NCBI RefSeq assembly: GCF_000971985.1
Contig: NZ_LAQQ01000001.1
Coordinates: 1,240,001-1,304,000, forward strand
DNA length: 64,000 bases
Direction: 5' to 3'
Source: Paenibacillus dauci
Lineage (GTDB): Bacteria; Bacillota; Bacilli; Paenibacillales; Paenibacillaceae
Part shown: piece by piece, positions 37,062 to 45,673 of the stretch
Numbering within the stretch: position 1 is the stretch's first letter
Layout of the letters: each line of letters starts with the position of its first letter
The notes under the pieces: model-generated
What the model saw: only the letters and a program-made list of their open reading frames with translations
What the model was told of the DNA's origin: nothing
Database searches by the model: none
Position numbers and translations under genes: made by a program

Positions 37062-37450
37062 CTTCTGGTTGTCCTCTCTTTGTTCTCGTTCCTTGGTTCC
37101 TTATCACTTGCATCTCGCAGTAACTATACCAGATAGACTTGAGATGCGGAAGCAGAAGCCTGTCCGATTATGGGTGCAGGGTTGTTCACCTGATTCTGCT
37201 TGCTGCTTATTTCTCTGGATGCCTTACTGTTGAGCGATTTCCTGCTCGCTACATTACTACGTTTATATCCGTCGCTATACCCCATCTGGCAATGACATCA
37301 TACGACTCCAGAACGGCTTTACAACTGTTATGGATTATTGCCTATATGCACTTTCCCATTATTTACCGCTGGTTGACTGCCGATGAGTCCGGGTAAATGC
37401 AATATTAGTGACATGTACGAAATCATTTTAAATTCAAGGAGGACAATTAT
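37062..37450. other. Intergenic region upstream of SDR gene
   Basis: About 390 bp between divergent genes. An 85-codon open frame lies here but has neither a good ribosome binding site nor a recognisable sequence, so it is not annotated. AAGGAGG precedes the SDR ATG at 37451. Confidence 0.4.
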
Positions 37451-38242
37451 ATGCTGGGCAAAAAAACAATTTTTATTACAGGTGCAGGCAGTGGACTGGG
37501 CAAAGGTGCCGCTATTGGTCTCGCCCAAAAAGGACATAAAGTCATCGCTACCGTCGAAACAATCTCTCAGGTTCCCCCTCTGCAGGACTATGCCAAAGAA
37601 CAGGGACTGAATATTGAAGTGTTCAAGCTGGATGTCAACAATCCACTGGATCGAGCACAGCTGGAGAAATACGATATCGACGTATTTGTTGCCAATGCAG
37701 CGATTGGTCAAGGCGGCCCGCTGGCTGAACTGCCGGTCGAGAACCTGCGCCAGATTTTCGATACCAATGTATTTAATTCCCTGGAGCTGGTACAGATCGC
37801 AGCGCGTCAATTTGTCGCCAAGAAAAAAGGTAAAATCATCTTTATCAGCTCGATTGCCGGACTGAGCGTAACACCATATCTCGGTCCTTACTGCGCATCC
37901 AAGCATGCAGTTGAAGCGATCGCTCAGGCGCTCAAAGATGAACTGGCCGAATTCGGTGTACAGGTCGCTACAATCAACCCGGGTCCTTTCAAAACCGGCT
38001 TCAACGATATGATGTTCGCCGAGAAAGAAAAATGGTACGACGAGAAAACTAACTTCACCAAACGCTCCGACATGATGAAAGGTGAAAAGATGCTCGCCCA
38101 ACAGTTCGATCCGCAGGATATGATCGACAAAATGGTCGAAATCATCGACGCCAAGCATCATGCGTTCCGCAATGTCTATCCGGAAGCTTCCGAACAGCAG
38201 GTCAAGGAGTATCAGGCCAAGCTGTGGGAAGAACAGGTCTAA
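37451..38242 (+). CDS. Short-chain dehydrogenase/reductase
   Basis: 263 residues. NAD(P)-binding TGAGSGLGKG at about 10-19, the NAA motif as VANAAIG, the catalytic Ser in ISSIAG and the YCASK active site at about 147-151 are all present. Substrate unknown; the C-terminal part resembles the broad classical SDR group. Monocistronic, with a terminator at 38407. Confidence 0.9.
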   Translation: MLGKKTIFITGAGSGLGKGAAIGLAQKGHKVIATVETISQVPPLQDYAKEQGLNIEVFKLDVNNPLDRAQLEKYDIDVFVANAAIGQGGPLAELPVENLRQIFDTNVFNSLELVQIAARQFVAKKKGKIIFISSIAGLSVTPYLGPYCASKHAVEAIAQALKDELAEFGVQVATINPGPFKTGFNDMMFAEKEKWYDEKTNFTKRSDMMKGEKMLAQQFDPQDMIDKMVEIIDAKHHAFRNVYPEASEQQVKEYQAKLWEEQV

Positions 38243-38319
38243 AGTATAATAGGATTCAATCCATGTTATCCAAAGTGTAGATCAAGGCTAGCATAGAAGT
38301 GTTAAAGCAGTGCAGCAGC

Positions 38320-38357
38320 ATTGAGGTAGTATAACAGCCTTGAGGTGGTATAGCAGC
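38320..38357 (+). repeat. Two tandem 19-bp repeats
   Basis: Units ATTGAGGTAGTATAACAGC and CTTGAGGTGGTATAGCAGC are head to tail and differ at three positions. They are flanked by CAGTGCAGC- and CAGCACTG-type sequence that could pair. No function is apparent. Confidence 0.6.
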
Positions 38358-38406
38358 ACTGTGCTGCTTGAAGTATATTTTAAAATAGTATTGGATTGCA
38401 TACAGG

Positions 38407-38433
38407 AAAGCCCACTATATAGTGGGCTTTTTA
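38407..38433 (+). terminator. Intrinsic terminator after SDR
   Basis: Palindrome AAAGCCCACTAT-ATAGTGGGCTTT followed by T residues. Confidence 0.92.
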
Positions 38434-38663
38434 TGTAGAGCAGCTCTTTTGTTCTCTAATAATCTTTATTTTCTAAATAATCTGCTATCACATTTTCTTT
38501 TCTGCTCTTGCCAAATAGGATAAATGATTATTTCTATTATCCAGCTAGTAATACAGTGTAAAATAGAGACAGATTGGAAGTAGTACTCCTTGCTTCCCTC
38601 TAGGTTACTAAGCTTATCCAACTCGAAATCTATCTAATCCTGTACATGGAAGGAGCACAACAC
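38434..38663. other. Upstream region of the rhodanese gene
   Basis: 230 bp, AT-rich. The AAGGAG ribosome binding site is at 38650-38655. No clear operator. Confidence 0.4.
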
Positions 38664-39596
38664 ATGCAAAATACCGTATCTATCAAATGGCTGCTCGCCC
38701 GGATGTTCGAACCGGATCTGGTTATCGCCGACTGCCGCTTCTGGCTGAACGATCCACTAGCTGGACGCCAAAAATATGCCGAATCTCATATTCCGCGAGC
38801 AATCTATCTTGATCTGGAGGAAGACCTCTCCTCCCCCGTCAGCACTCACGGCGGCCGTCATCCATTGCCGGAGCCGGAACAAATGGCGCGCATTTTCGGT
38901 CGTGCTGGGCTGAGCCAGGATGACCGGATTGTAATCTACGATGATAACAACGGCATGAATGCATCCCGCTTGTGGTGGATGCTGACGTATCTGGGACACA
39001 ATCAGGTGTACATACTGGAGCAGGATTTCAGCGCCTGGAAGCAGGCAGGCTATCCGGTGACCGATGAGCAGCCGGTAGTCGTACCGAAAATATTCGAAGC
39101 GCGTCCACAGGGAGACATGGTAGTGGATGTCGATTATGTACGTCAGGTGTCAGAGCGCCTATTGGGATCGGGCCGTGCCAATGCCGGGCAAGCTGATAGT
39201 ATTAATCATACGGCGGCTGATCATACCAGCAGCAGTCACGAAGCAGACTCCACTGTACATCTAGTACTGATCGACTCGCGCGCCCATAACCGCTATCTGG
39301 GACTGGAAGAACATTTGGACAAAAAAGCTGGTCATATTCCCGGCGCAGTCAACTTTTTTTGGCAGGATGTACTGACCGAAGCAGGAAGCCTGAAATCTGC
39401 CGAACAGCTGGAAGAGCAATTTGCCGGGCTGGATAAAGAAGCTGAGATTATCGTGTACTGCGGTTCTGGTGTATCTGCTTGTCCGAATGTGTTTGCTTTA
39501 AGACAGATTGGATTTGAGAATGTGAAACTGTATCCGGGGAGCTGGAGTGACTGGATTAGCTATGAGGAGAATCCGGTGGCTACTGGAGAAGAGTAA
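38664..39596 (+). CDS. Two-domain rhodanese sulfurtransferase
   Basis: 310 residues from the ATG at 38664, which has AAGGAG 8 bases upstream; an in-frame ATG 6 codons earlier has no such site. The N-terminal rhodanese domain is inactive (IYDDNNGMNASR with no Cys), while the C-terminal one has the active-site Cys in VYCGSGVSACPN. It moves sulfur from a donor such as thiosulfate or mercaptopyruvate to an acceptor. The inter-domain linker (about residues 165-195) holds an unusual Ser/His/Asp-rich low-complexity stretch. Its last ~30 codons recur in decayed form at 42077-42223 and 44941-45004. Confidence 0.92.
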   Translation: MQNTVSIKWLLARMFEPDLVIADCRFWLNDPLAGRQKYAESHIPRAIYLDLEEDLSSPVSTHGGRHPLPEPEQMARIFGRAGLSQDDRIVIYDDNNGMNASRLWWMLTYLGHNQVYILEQDFSAWKQAGYPVTDEQPVVVPKIFEARPQGDMVVDVDYVRQVSERLLGSGRANAGQADSINHTAADHTSSSHEADSTVHLVLIDSRAHNRYLGLEEHLDKKAGHIPGAVNFFWQDVLTEAGSLKSAEQLEEQFAGLDKEAEIIVYCGSGVSACPNVFALRQIGFENVKLYPGSWSDWISYEENPVATGEE

Positions 39597-39617
39597 AAAG
39601 ATAGACGACAATAAATA

Positions 39618-39662
39618 AAACAGACCTTTATGATCTTATGTGATCTGTAAAGGTCTGTTTGA
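39618..39662 (+). terminator. Terminator-like stem after rhodanese gene
   Basis: 13-bp perfect stem AAACAGACCTTTA / TAAAGGTCTGTTT with a 17-base loop. The following T run is short. Confidence 0.7.
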
Positions 39663-39777
39663 TATCCCCCTATTTCCACCTCATTATAATTCTTCTTTCT
39701 AATACTTTTCGATCGCTTACATTCCGCATTGTTTTTAACAGCAAGTCTGCTTATTTTTAACTAGATTTAATTGATTA

Positions 39778-39882
39778 TTATGAATAAATGGTATTGGCTT
39801 TGCGTAAAGCCTTTGTAGTGAACGAGCACTCTAGCACTGCAACCAACATTGCCACGGGATGACTCTTAATACAACCAGTATA
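39778..39882 (-). pseudogene. Relic of the 3' end of an MFS transporter gene
   Basis: Read on the minus strand with one base missing, the sequence gives MLVAVLECSFTTKALRKA and then a stop. It is homologous to the relic at 54445-54595 (MLAAVLCCSFTREALRRA) both as protein and as DNA, over about 85 bp. It looks like the last transmembrane helix and tail of an efflux transporter; nothing of the upstream part remains. Confidence 0.6.
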
Positions 39883-39931
39883 TAGGCATTACAATAAAGT
39901 CATCATAAAGAAAATGTCGACTTCAATTAGC

Positions 39932-40768
39932 TTATGCATATTGCTGCGCACTCATCACCTGTTGCAAACGTATAGCTGTATCTTCTGAAGCTGTATAGAT
40001 CATAATTTTCCAATCTGGATGATTCGGTGGTTGTAATGTAACATGTTCAAAATCCATATGTCCGAGTACTGGTGTATACCATTCCTTATGACAATTGGTC
40101 ATCACCTGTACATCATGTTTAGGCCATGTTTCACGAAACAATAAGTTCTTTTGCATCAATTCTTCAATCAGCTCTTTGAACTTGTGATCATTGGGAAAAT
40201 AGGCGTAGTCTGCGCGAAAGCGTGCAATCAAAATTTGCATTTTTTCTTCCCAATCGGTTGTATCCAACTTTAACTTACTATCTATCAGCAAATGCTTGAT
40301 CCAATTTATCTTCTCGTTTCGAGGATTGGTATATGAAGGTAATCCAAAAACCAACTCTGCGGCTTTGTTCCACAATAATATATCCCAACTTCTTCCAAGG
40401 ATAACTGCTGGATTCGGTTCAAGCGATTGAATCATTCGTACCAAACCTATCTCTATCTGGTCTTCTTCTGTATTTTCAAATGGAACAGGCTTGGCTAGCA
40501 AATGAAGATGACGACATTCGCTCTCAGTCAATTGCAGTGCTCTAGCGATATGGTTAAGCACATCTTCTGATGGCTGTACATCTCTTCCTTGTTCCAAAGA
40601 GCTATACCAGGATACACCAATATGAGCCATTTGTGCGACTTCTTCTCTCCGAAGACCGGGAGTTCGTCGTCTTCCGTAAGATACGATTCCTGCTTCTTCT
40701 GGAGTAAGCCTTTCCCGACGTGAGCGCAGAAATTCGCCTAATGACATATCTGAAGACATCTTTTGCAT
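39932..40768 (-). CDS. XRE-family regulator with MmyB-like ligand domain
   Basis: 278 residues from the ATG at 40768 (AAGGAGG upstream). A longer frame to 40840 lacks a ribosome binding site. The N-terminal helix-turn-helix has the hallmarks LRREEVAQMAHIGVSWYSSLEQG. The C-terminal ~180 residues match the PAS-like MmyB ligand-binding domain that follows the HTH in this common actinobacterial/Bacillota family. It is divergent from the epimerase gene at 40883, with 114 bp between them, and probably controls it. It lies in the first of two cassettes bounded by rhodanese gene tails. Confidence 0.88.
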   Translation of the reverse strand: MQKMSSDMSLGEFLRSRRERLTPEEAGIVSYGRRRTPGLRREEVAQMAHIGVSWYSSLEQGRDVQPSEDVLNHIARALQLTESECRHLHLLAKPVPFENTEEDQIEIGLVRMIQSLEPNPAVILGRSWDILLWNKAAELVFGLPSYTNPRNEKINWIKHLLIDSKLKLDTTDWEEKMQILIARFRADYAYFPNDHKFKELIEELMQKNLLFRETWPKHDVQVMTNCHKEWYTPVLGHMDFEHVTLQPPNHPDWKIMIYTASEDTAIRLQQVMSAQQYA

Positions 40769-40882
40769 CGATCCTACCTCCTTATCCTGACACTCTTTAT
40801 CATACGATAAATACAGGAAGGAAACTATACTGCTCTTCAATCATAATAAGGGTGTAGCAAGAAAAAAGAGGAGGTTTGAAAA

Positions 40883-41722
40883 ATGAAGATGTTTGTAACA
40901 GGCTCTACCGGTAAAGTAGGCAGTCGATTGATTCCACGTATTTTACAGCAAGGTCATCATGTCAAAATACTGGTGCGAGATGCGACTAAAGTCAAAAAGC
41001 TTCAACAGCAAGGAGTAGAAATCGTAGAAGGCGATCTTTTATACCCTGAATCTTATAAAGATGCTCTTCGAGGTACAGATGTTGTTATTCATTTAGCCGC
41101 TCAATTCCGTGGGGTGGATGAACATACAACCAAAATCACCAACTTGGATGGTAGTCTAGCATTAGCTCAGACGGTACTTCAAATCGGCGTCCCCCGATTT
41201 GTATTTGCCAGCACCAGTAATGTATATGGTAATGGGCACACACGACCCAACCGTGAAGACGATGAGTTACGAGCTACAGATGCTTATCCAGTATCCAAAA
41301 TAGAAGCTGAAAAAGAACTACTCACCCTTCATCATGAACAAGGATTAGGACTTCGTATTGTAAGGCTGCCTTTCGTGTATGGCGATAACGATCCCCATAT
41401 CGAAGAAATCATTCCCTTTTTGCGTGATTGGAATCCAGCCAAACGAATGCATATGGGTCATCATGTAGATGTCGCTCAAGGCTTAATGCTAGCTGCAACC
41501 TCATCAGGTATAGATGGACAAATTTATAATGTTGCTGATGATGCCCCTATTTCTGTTGCGGAGTTGCTTGAACTTTATAATATTGTAATTCCTGCAGAAG
41601 CATCGCAACAGGAGTTTGATCCATGGGATATGATTATGGACACTACTCGAATTAGAAAAGAACTACACTATCGTCCGATCTACCCCTCCTTTTATACAGC
41701 AAAAGATGCAGATGCACTTTAA
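40883..41722 (+). CDS. NAD(P)-dependent epimerase/dehydratase
   Basis: 279 residues of extended-SDR type: TGSTGKVGSRL at the N-terminus binds NAD(P), VIHLAAQF and FASTSNVYG follow, and YPVSK is the YxxxK active site. Substrate unknown. Divergent to the XRE/MmyB regulator, the usual arrangement when the regulator controls a small detoxification enzyme. Terminator at 41731. Confidence 0.88.
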   Translation: MKMFVTGSTGKVGSRLIPRILQQGHHVKILVRDATKVKKLQQQGVEIVEGDLLYPESYKDALRGTDVVIHLAAQFRGVDEHTTKITNLDGSLALAQTVLQIGVPRFVFASTSNVYGNGHTRPNREDDELRATDAYPVSKIEAEKELLTLHHEQGLGLRIVRLPFVYGDNDPHIEEIIPFLRDWNPAKRMHMGHHVDVAQGLMLAATSSGIDGQIYNVADDAPISVAELLELYNIVIPAEASQQEFDPWDMIMDTTRIRKELHYRPIYPSFYTAKDADAL

Positions 41723-41730
41723 TATAACCA

Positions 41731-41768
41731 AAAAGAACCGTCCTATTTTCTTGGACGGTTCTTTTTTA
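41731..41768 (+). terminator. Intrinsic terminator after epimerase
   Basis: 11-bp stem AAGAACCGTCC / GGACGGTTCTT with a T run. Confidence 0.93.
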
Positions 41769-42076
41769 ATGTGTAGCATTTTCTATATTATACATTAATT
41801 AAATATGAGGTTTTCGCTATGTAATGTGGTTAGAGGTCCATTCACTTTTCTTTAAAAAACTCACTTTGAATTGAATATAGGCTCATTATTCAGCTAAAGC
41901 TTATTCGTTTTACACTTTGGCTAATCGACTCATAAATGTACAGAGTTGCTTCTTGTTTCGAATAATCACAACTTCTGTATGTTCATGTACTGTTTCAATT
42001 TTTCTAATATTCTCACTCTATTTCTTTTTGATAATTCCATACCTATTTGATACATCCAATATCCATTTTTTACTGA
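41769..42076. other. AT-rich spacer before the rhodanese relic
   Basis: About 310 bp of AT-rich sequence, with no gene and no clear structure. Confidence 0.5.
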
Positions 42077-42223
42077 GAGTCTTTAGGTTCTGGAGTCTCT
42101 ACTTGTCCGAATATTTCGGCTTTGAAAGGATCTAGATATACGAATGTGAAATTGTATAGTGGTAGCTGGAGTGACTGGATCAGTTACGAGAATAATCCGG
42201 TGGCGACAGGGGAAGAAGTGTGA
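42077..42223 (+). pseudogene. Decayed 3' end of a rhodanese gene (second copy)
   Basis: In one frame it reads SLGSGVSTCPN, then, after a diverged stretch, TNVKLYSGSWSDWISYENNP and a TGA at 42221. The intact gene reads YCGSGVSACPN and ENVKLYPGSWSDWISYEENP there. DNA similarity runs from about 42077 to the stop. The catalytic Cys is replaced by Leu and the reading frame is interrupted upstream. A remnant of a second rhodanese gene or of a duplicated tail. Confidence 0.8.
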
Positions 42224-42240
42224 GATTGGTTGGAATAGAG

Positions 42241-42276
42241 AAGCCCGCGGTCACGGTAGACGCGGGCTTTTTTGCG
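42241..42276 (+). terminator. Intrinsic terminator after rhodanese relic
   Basis: 9-bp stem AAGCCCGCG / CGCGGGCTT followed by T residues on the plus strand. Confidence 0.85.
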
Positions 42277-42299
42277 AAGAGCTGCTCGATATCCCAAAA

Positions 42300-43775
42300 T
42301 CAGTCGATCTTCCGCTCGGCTTCCTCTTCTCGACGATCGGAGAGTAGTGCCTCGCCTCTGGACGTTTCTTCTACAGAAGGTCTGGACGAGCGCATAAAGA
42401 AGGAATAAACGGCTCCTGCTCCGGCCACGGCCGTAAGAATCCAGAATACGGCGCGAATACCCGGCAGCGTATTCGCCGGGAAAGGCAACGAACTTTGCGC
42501 AGCGAACGGAGTGAGCACGGCGGCCAGCACGACTCCGCTCAGCGCACCGCTGAAAGCGCGGATCATAATCATCATCGGCGAAGCATGCTTGATTAGACTG
42601 GGCGGTATGGTTGCCATCGCGTAGGCCGTAACCGGCGACATGATAAAACCGACGCTGACCATAAAAACGGCAAACAACAAAACGAGCAGGAAGATCGGAG
42701 TGGCGGGTCCAATCAGCAGCGCGAACAGCAGCAGAGCGGCCGTCATGCTAAGCAGCGCAAACCGGATCAGCCGGGTTGCACCAAAGCGATCGTACAGCCG
42801 CCCCGAGACAAAGCCGGAAATGCCCATCAGCAGCGCTCCCGGGAGCAAGGTCAGCCCGGATTCCCTCGGCGTCATGCCGCGAACGTTCTGCGCATATAGC
42901 GGCAGAAAGATTTCGACGCCGATCATGGCGAAAAATAAAGCGATGCTGATGAGCGTCGTCTGCGTGAATATCCGATTCCGGAACAGCCGCATATCCAGAA
43001 AAGGCTCAGGTAGTCTCAACTGGCGCATGACGAATATGGCAACTAGCACGATTCCGGCAAGCAGTACGGCCCAGGCGGTAAGCGTATTTCCCTGCCGTCC
43101 AACCGAATTTAACCCGTACAGCACACTGGAGAACCCCGCCGATGAATAAAGCAGAGAACGTAGATCCAGCTTCGCCGGACTTCGTTCACCCACATTTTTC
43201 AAACTGACAAAAGACAGCGCGAGATTAAGAACGGCAACGGGCAGCATCGCATAAAACAGCATTCTCCACGAATGATCTTCCACTATGATTCCCGACAAGA
43301 CGGGACCGAGCGCGGGAGCAAGGCCCATCACGATCCCGACCGTGCCCATCGCCGCACCGATCTTTTCTCGGGGGAATACGCGGAGAATCGTCGTCTGGAA
43401 CAGCGGCATGAGCAGGCCCGCTCCGATGCCCTGCACCAGGCGTCCGATCAGCAGGAGCGAGTAACCGGAAGAAACGGTGGCGATCAGCAAACCGGTCAGG
43501 AAAGCGCCTGCGGAAGCGAAGAATAAAGCCCGCGTCGAGAAGCGCCCGAGCAGAAATCCGGCGGCTGGCACGACGATTCCGCTGGTCAGCAGATATAGAG
43601 TAACCAGCCACTGCGCCTGGTTTTCTAGAATGCCCAGATCGCTCATCATGCGAGGCAATGCCGTATTCAACATGGTTTGCATCAACTGAGCCAGGAAGTT
43701 TGCGGCGATCAAAGAAGAAACGATCCAACCCGGCCGGGCGAACGTGGCGGGGGAAATCGATTTTACAAGGGTCAT
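42300..43775 (-). CDS. MFS multidrug exporter (EmrB/QacA, DHA2 type)
   Basis: 491 residues from the ATG at 43775, which has GGAGGAG upstream; the frame is open further, but the extra part has no ribosome binding site and overlaps the SDR. About 14 hydrophobic segments. DHA2 hallmarks include MQTMLNTALPRMMSDL in helix 1 and LIGRLVQGIGAGLLMPLF in helix 4. Proton-driven drug export is likely. GC content by eye is clearly higher than in flanking genes, suggesting horizontal gain. It follows the SDR gene by 5 bases, so the two form an operon. Confidence 0.9.
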   Translation of the reverse strand: MTLVKSISPATFARPGWIVSSLIAANFLAQLMQTMLNTALPRMMSDLGILENQAQWLVTLYLLTSGIVVPAAGFLLGRFSTRALFFASAGAFLTGLLIATVSSGYSLLLIGRLVQGIGAGLLMPLFQTTILRVFPREKIGAAMGTVGIVMGLAPALGPVLSGIIVEDHSWRMLFYAMLPVAVLNLALSFVSLKNVGERSPAKLDLRSLLYSSAGFSSVLYGLNSVGRQGNTLTAWAVLLAGIVLVAIFVMRQLRLPEPFLDMRLFRNRIFTQTTLISIALFFAMIGVEIFLPLYAQNVRGMTPRESGLTLLPGALLMGISGFVSGRLYDRFGATRLIRFALLSMTAALLLFALLIGPATPIFLLVLLFAVFMVSVGFIMSPVTAYAMATIPPSLIKHASPMMIMIRAFSGALSGVVLAAVLTPFAAQSSLPFPANTLPGIRAVFWILTAVAGAGAVYSFFMRSSRPSVEETSRGEALLSDRREEEAERKID

Positions 43776-43780
43776 AACGA

Positions 43781-44677
43781 TCAGCTCCTCCGATAAATAT
43801 GGGAGATCCAGGACTGAATGGATTCTCCGGCTGGCCGCCAGCCCAGAGTTTCCCGTGCCACAACCGAACGCACCCGGGAATTGGAAGCAAGCGTATACTG
43901 CGCGATCGGTCCGAATTCCGCCACTGCTTCGTCCAGCGGCCATGAAGCCGTTCGGCCTTCGTAACCAAGAGCCTCGCTTACATAACGGGCCAGATCCTTG
44001 AACGATTCTTCTCCGTTCTCGGCAAACAGATAAGATCCAGCCGGCGCTTTTTCAAGCGCGAGCAGATACAGCCGGGCTAGATCGTCGATATGAACGTTGG
44101 ACCAGCGGTTGAGTCCCTGACCGATATAGACACCTGTGCTTTTTTCTTTTGATTTGCGAACAATGACAGGCAATTGTACACTTTCGGCGGGAAGACCAAG
44201 CGATGTTCCGTATACCATGGACGGGACAATAACGATTCCGCGCACGCCCTCTTCCTCACCGGCTTTGCGTACCTGTTCGTTGATGCGGATATGTTCCAGA
44301 TCCCGGTTCAGCGTCGTCGTTTCCTGATAGATGTGTTCCGCTTCGTACTCTCCCCGCGCATCGTCGCCAACGATTCCGGAACCGGAGGTATGGATCAGCG
44401 CTTTATCCGTTCCACGCAGAGCACGCACGAACGCCTCCACCGAAGATCGATGACCGGCATCCGCCGTATGAACGACCGCATCGCTCATCCGAGCGTATTT
44501 GATTAAAAGAGATTCATCTTCCAGCGAACCCAATACAGGTTCCACTCCCAATTGTTTTAACGCGTTGAAGCTTTCTTCTTTCCGCGTCAAGCCGTAAATC
44601 GAATGTCCCGCTTCCAGTAATACTTTTGCTACAGAGCTTCCAATATATCCGGTGACTCCTGTCATGAAAATATGCAT
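43781..44677 (-). CDS. NAD(P)-dependent epimerase/SDR of extended type
   Basis: 298 residues. TGVTGYIGSSVAKVL at the N-terminus binds the dinucleotide, VVHTADAG and IHTSGSGIVG follow, and a catalytic-type region is near VPSMVYG. AAGGGG precedes the ATG. Like the downstream MFS gene it is GC-rich compared with its surroundings. The pair forms the second cassette between rhodanese tails. Confidence 0.88.
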   Translation of the reverse strand: MHIFMTGVTGYIGSSVAKVLLEAGHSIYGLTRKEESFNALKQLGVEPVLGSLEDESLLIKYARMSDAVVHTADAGHRSSVEAFVRALRGTDKALIHTSGSGIVGDDARGEYEAEHIYQETTTLNRDLEHIRINEQVRKAGEEEGVRGIVIVPSMVYGTSLGLPAESVQLPVIVRKSKEKSTGVYIGQGLNRWSNVHIDDLARLYLLALEKAPAGSYLFAENGEESFKDLARYVSEALGYEGRTASWPLDEAVAEFGPIAQYTLASNSRVRSVVARETLGWRPAGESIQSWISHIYRRS

Positions 44678-44940
44678 AATTTTTCCCCTTTTTTATTAAA
44701 GACAAAGAAGATCTCTTATATCCTTAATTAGAATAAAAAATATTAATCTGCTCGATCTCGATACGATAAGTCACGTAAGCCAAGAAATACATAAATCTCG
44801 CTTCTATTAAAGACTTAACGTATCTATAATATCTTCTAATATTTAAAAAGTCAAACGCTAAAGCCGCACTCTCTCTCCATCATACACCTCGGAAACTCCA
44901 ACTTCACTGTACCTGCAGAGATATGCTTTCAGCGAATAGC
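44678..44940. other. AT-rich spacer upstream of the SDR-MFS operon
   Basis: About 260 bp of AT-rich sequence that must hold the minus-strand promoter of the SDR-MFS pair. GC content drops sharply here relative to the operon, marking a likely edge of transferred DNA. Confidence 0.45.
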
Positions 44941-45004
44941 GACAACTGGAGTGAAGTGGATTAGTTATGAGGAGAACCCGATTGCGACTGGTAAAGATGT
45001 ATAA
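44941..45004 (+). pseudogene. Decayed 3' end of a rhodanese gene (third copy)
   Basis: TGGAGTGA, one extra base, then TGGATTAGTTATGAGGAGAA and on to a TAA at 45002. Translation gives WISYEENPIATGKDV, matching WISYEENPVATGEE of the intact gene. A one-base insertion breaks the frame after TGGAGTGA. Upstream similarity fades quickly, so only ~20 codons remain. Confidence 0.75.
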
Positions 45005-45163
45005 AATAATTTAAAGCAGTAAAGCTCGTGAAAATATAGTTTTTCTATAAGTGATGAAAAACCATGGCCCTTTCATTGATGTGCTAAAATAGACTTGGTT
45101 TGCACTGCATTAAAATAGAATACCTACAAAATTAGTAACTATAGCCGGGAGACTAAACCTATT

Positions 45164-45673
45164 ATGAGTATTTTTCAACAGACGCTGACTCATATCCAAG
45201 AAGTGGTATACATACCAGCAGGCTGGCATATCGATCACTTGCATGAAGAAAAGCAGAATGCGGAATATGGAGCAGGCATATTTCAGCTTCACCAACGATC
45301 AGATACATCTCTGTCAGTGCGATTCAGAGTCGCAAAAACCACACCTACCAAAGCAGGACAATTCGTTGTATTTTGGCAAAAAAATGCCGAGAAACAAAAT
45401 CAGCCTTTTACTTATGAAGAATCAGCCGACCTGCTGGTTATTCATGTGATCCATCCTGCAACGGGTGAAAATGGTCAGTTTGTTTTCCCCAAAGATGTAC
45501 TCAAAAAACATGGCATTTTATCAACCGCTGACAATAAAGGGAAGATGGCTATGCGCGTATATCCAAGTTGGGATGAAGTAACCAGTAAACAAGCAATTGC
45601 CACACAGAAATGGCAATTGCCCTATTTTGCGAAATTAGACACTGAAAAACTGACCAAACTGTATACGTCATAA
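45164..45673 (+). CDS. MepB family protein
   Basis: 169 residues of the MepB family, first seen in the mepRAB multidrug locus of staphylococci and still of unknown biochemical function. Family features are the RFRVAKTTPTKAGQFVVFW core and the C-terminal FPKDVLKKHGIL and MRVYPSWD blocks. No signal peptide. It stands alone here; no MATE pump is next to it. Confidence 0.88.
   Translation: MSIFQQTLTHIQEVVYIPAGWHIDHLHEEKQNAEYGAGIFQLHQRSDTSLSVRFRVAKTTPTKAGQFVVFWQKNAEKQNQPFTYEESADLLVIHVIHPATGENGQFVFPKDVLKKHGILSTADNKGKMAMRVYPSWDEVTSKQAIATQKWQLPYFAKLDTEKLTKLYTS

Noticed and set aside
37139-37396. 85-codon plus-strand frame before the SDR gene
   Set aside because: No ribosome binding site and no recognisable protein features; likely chance.
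41917-42135. 72-codon frame running into the rhodanese relic
   Set aside because: AT-rich chance frame, out of phase with the relic.
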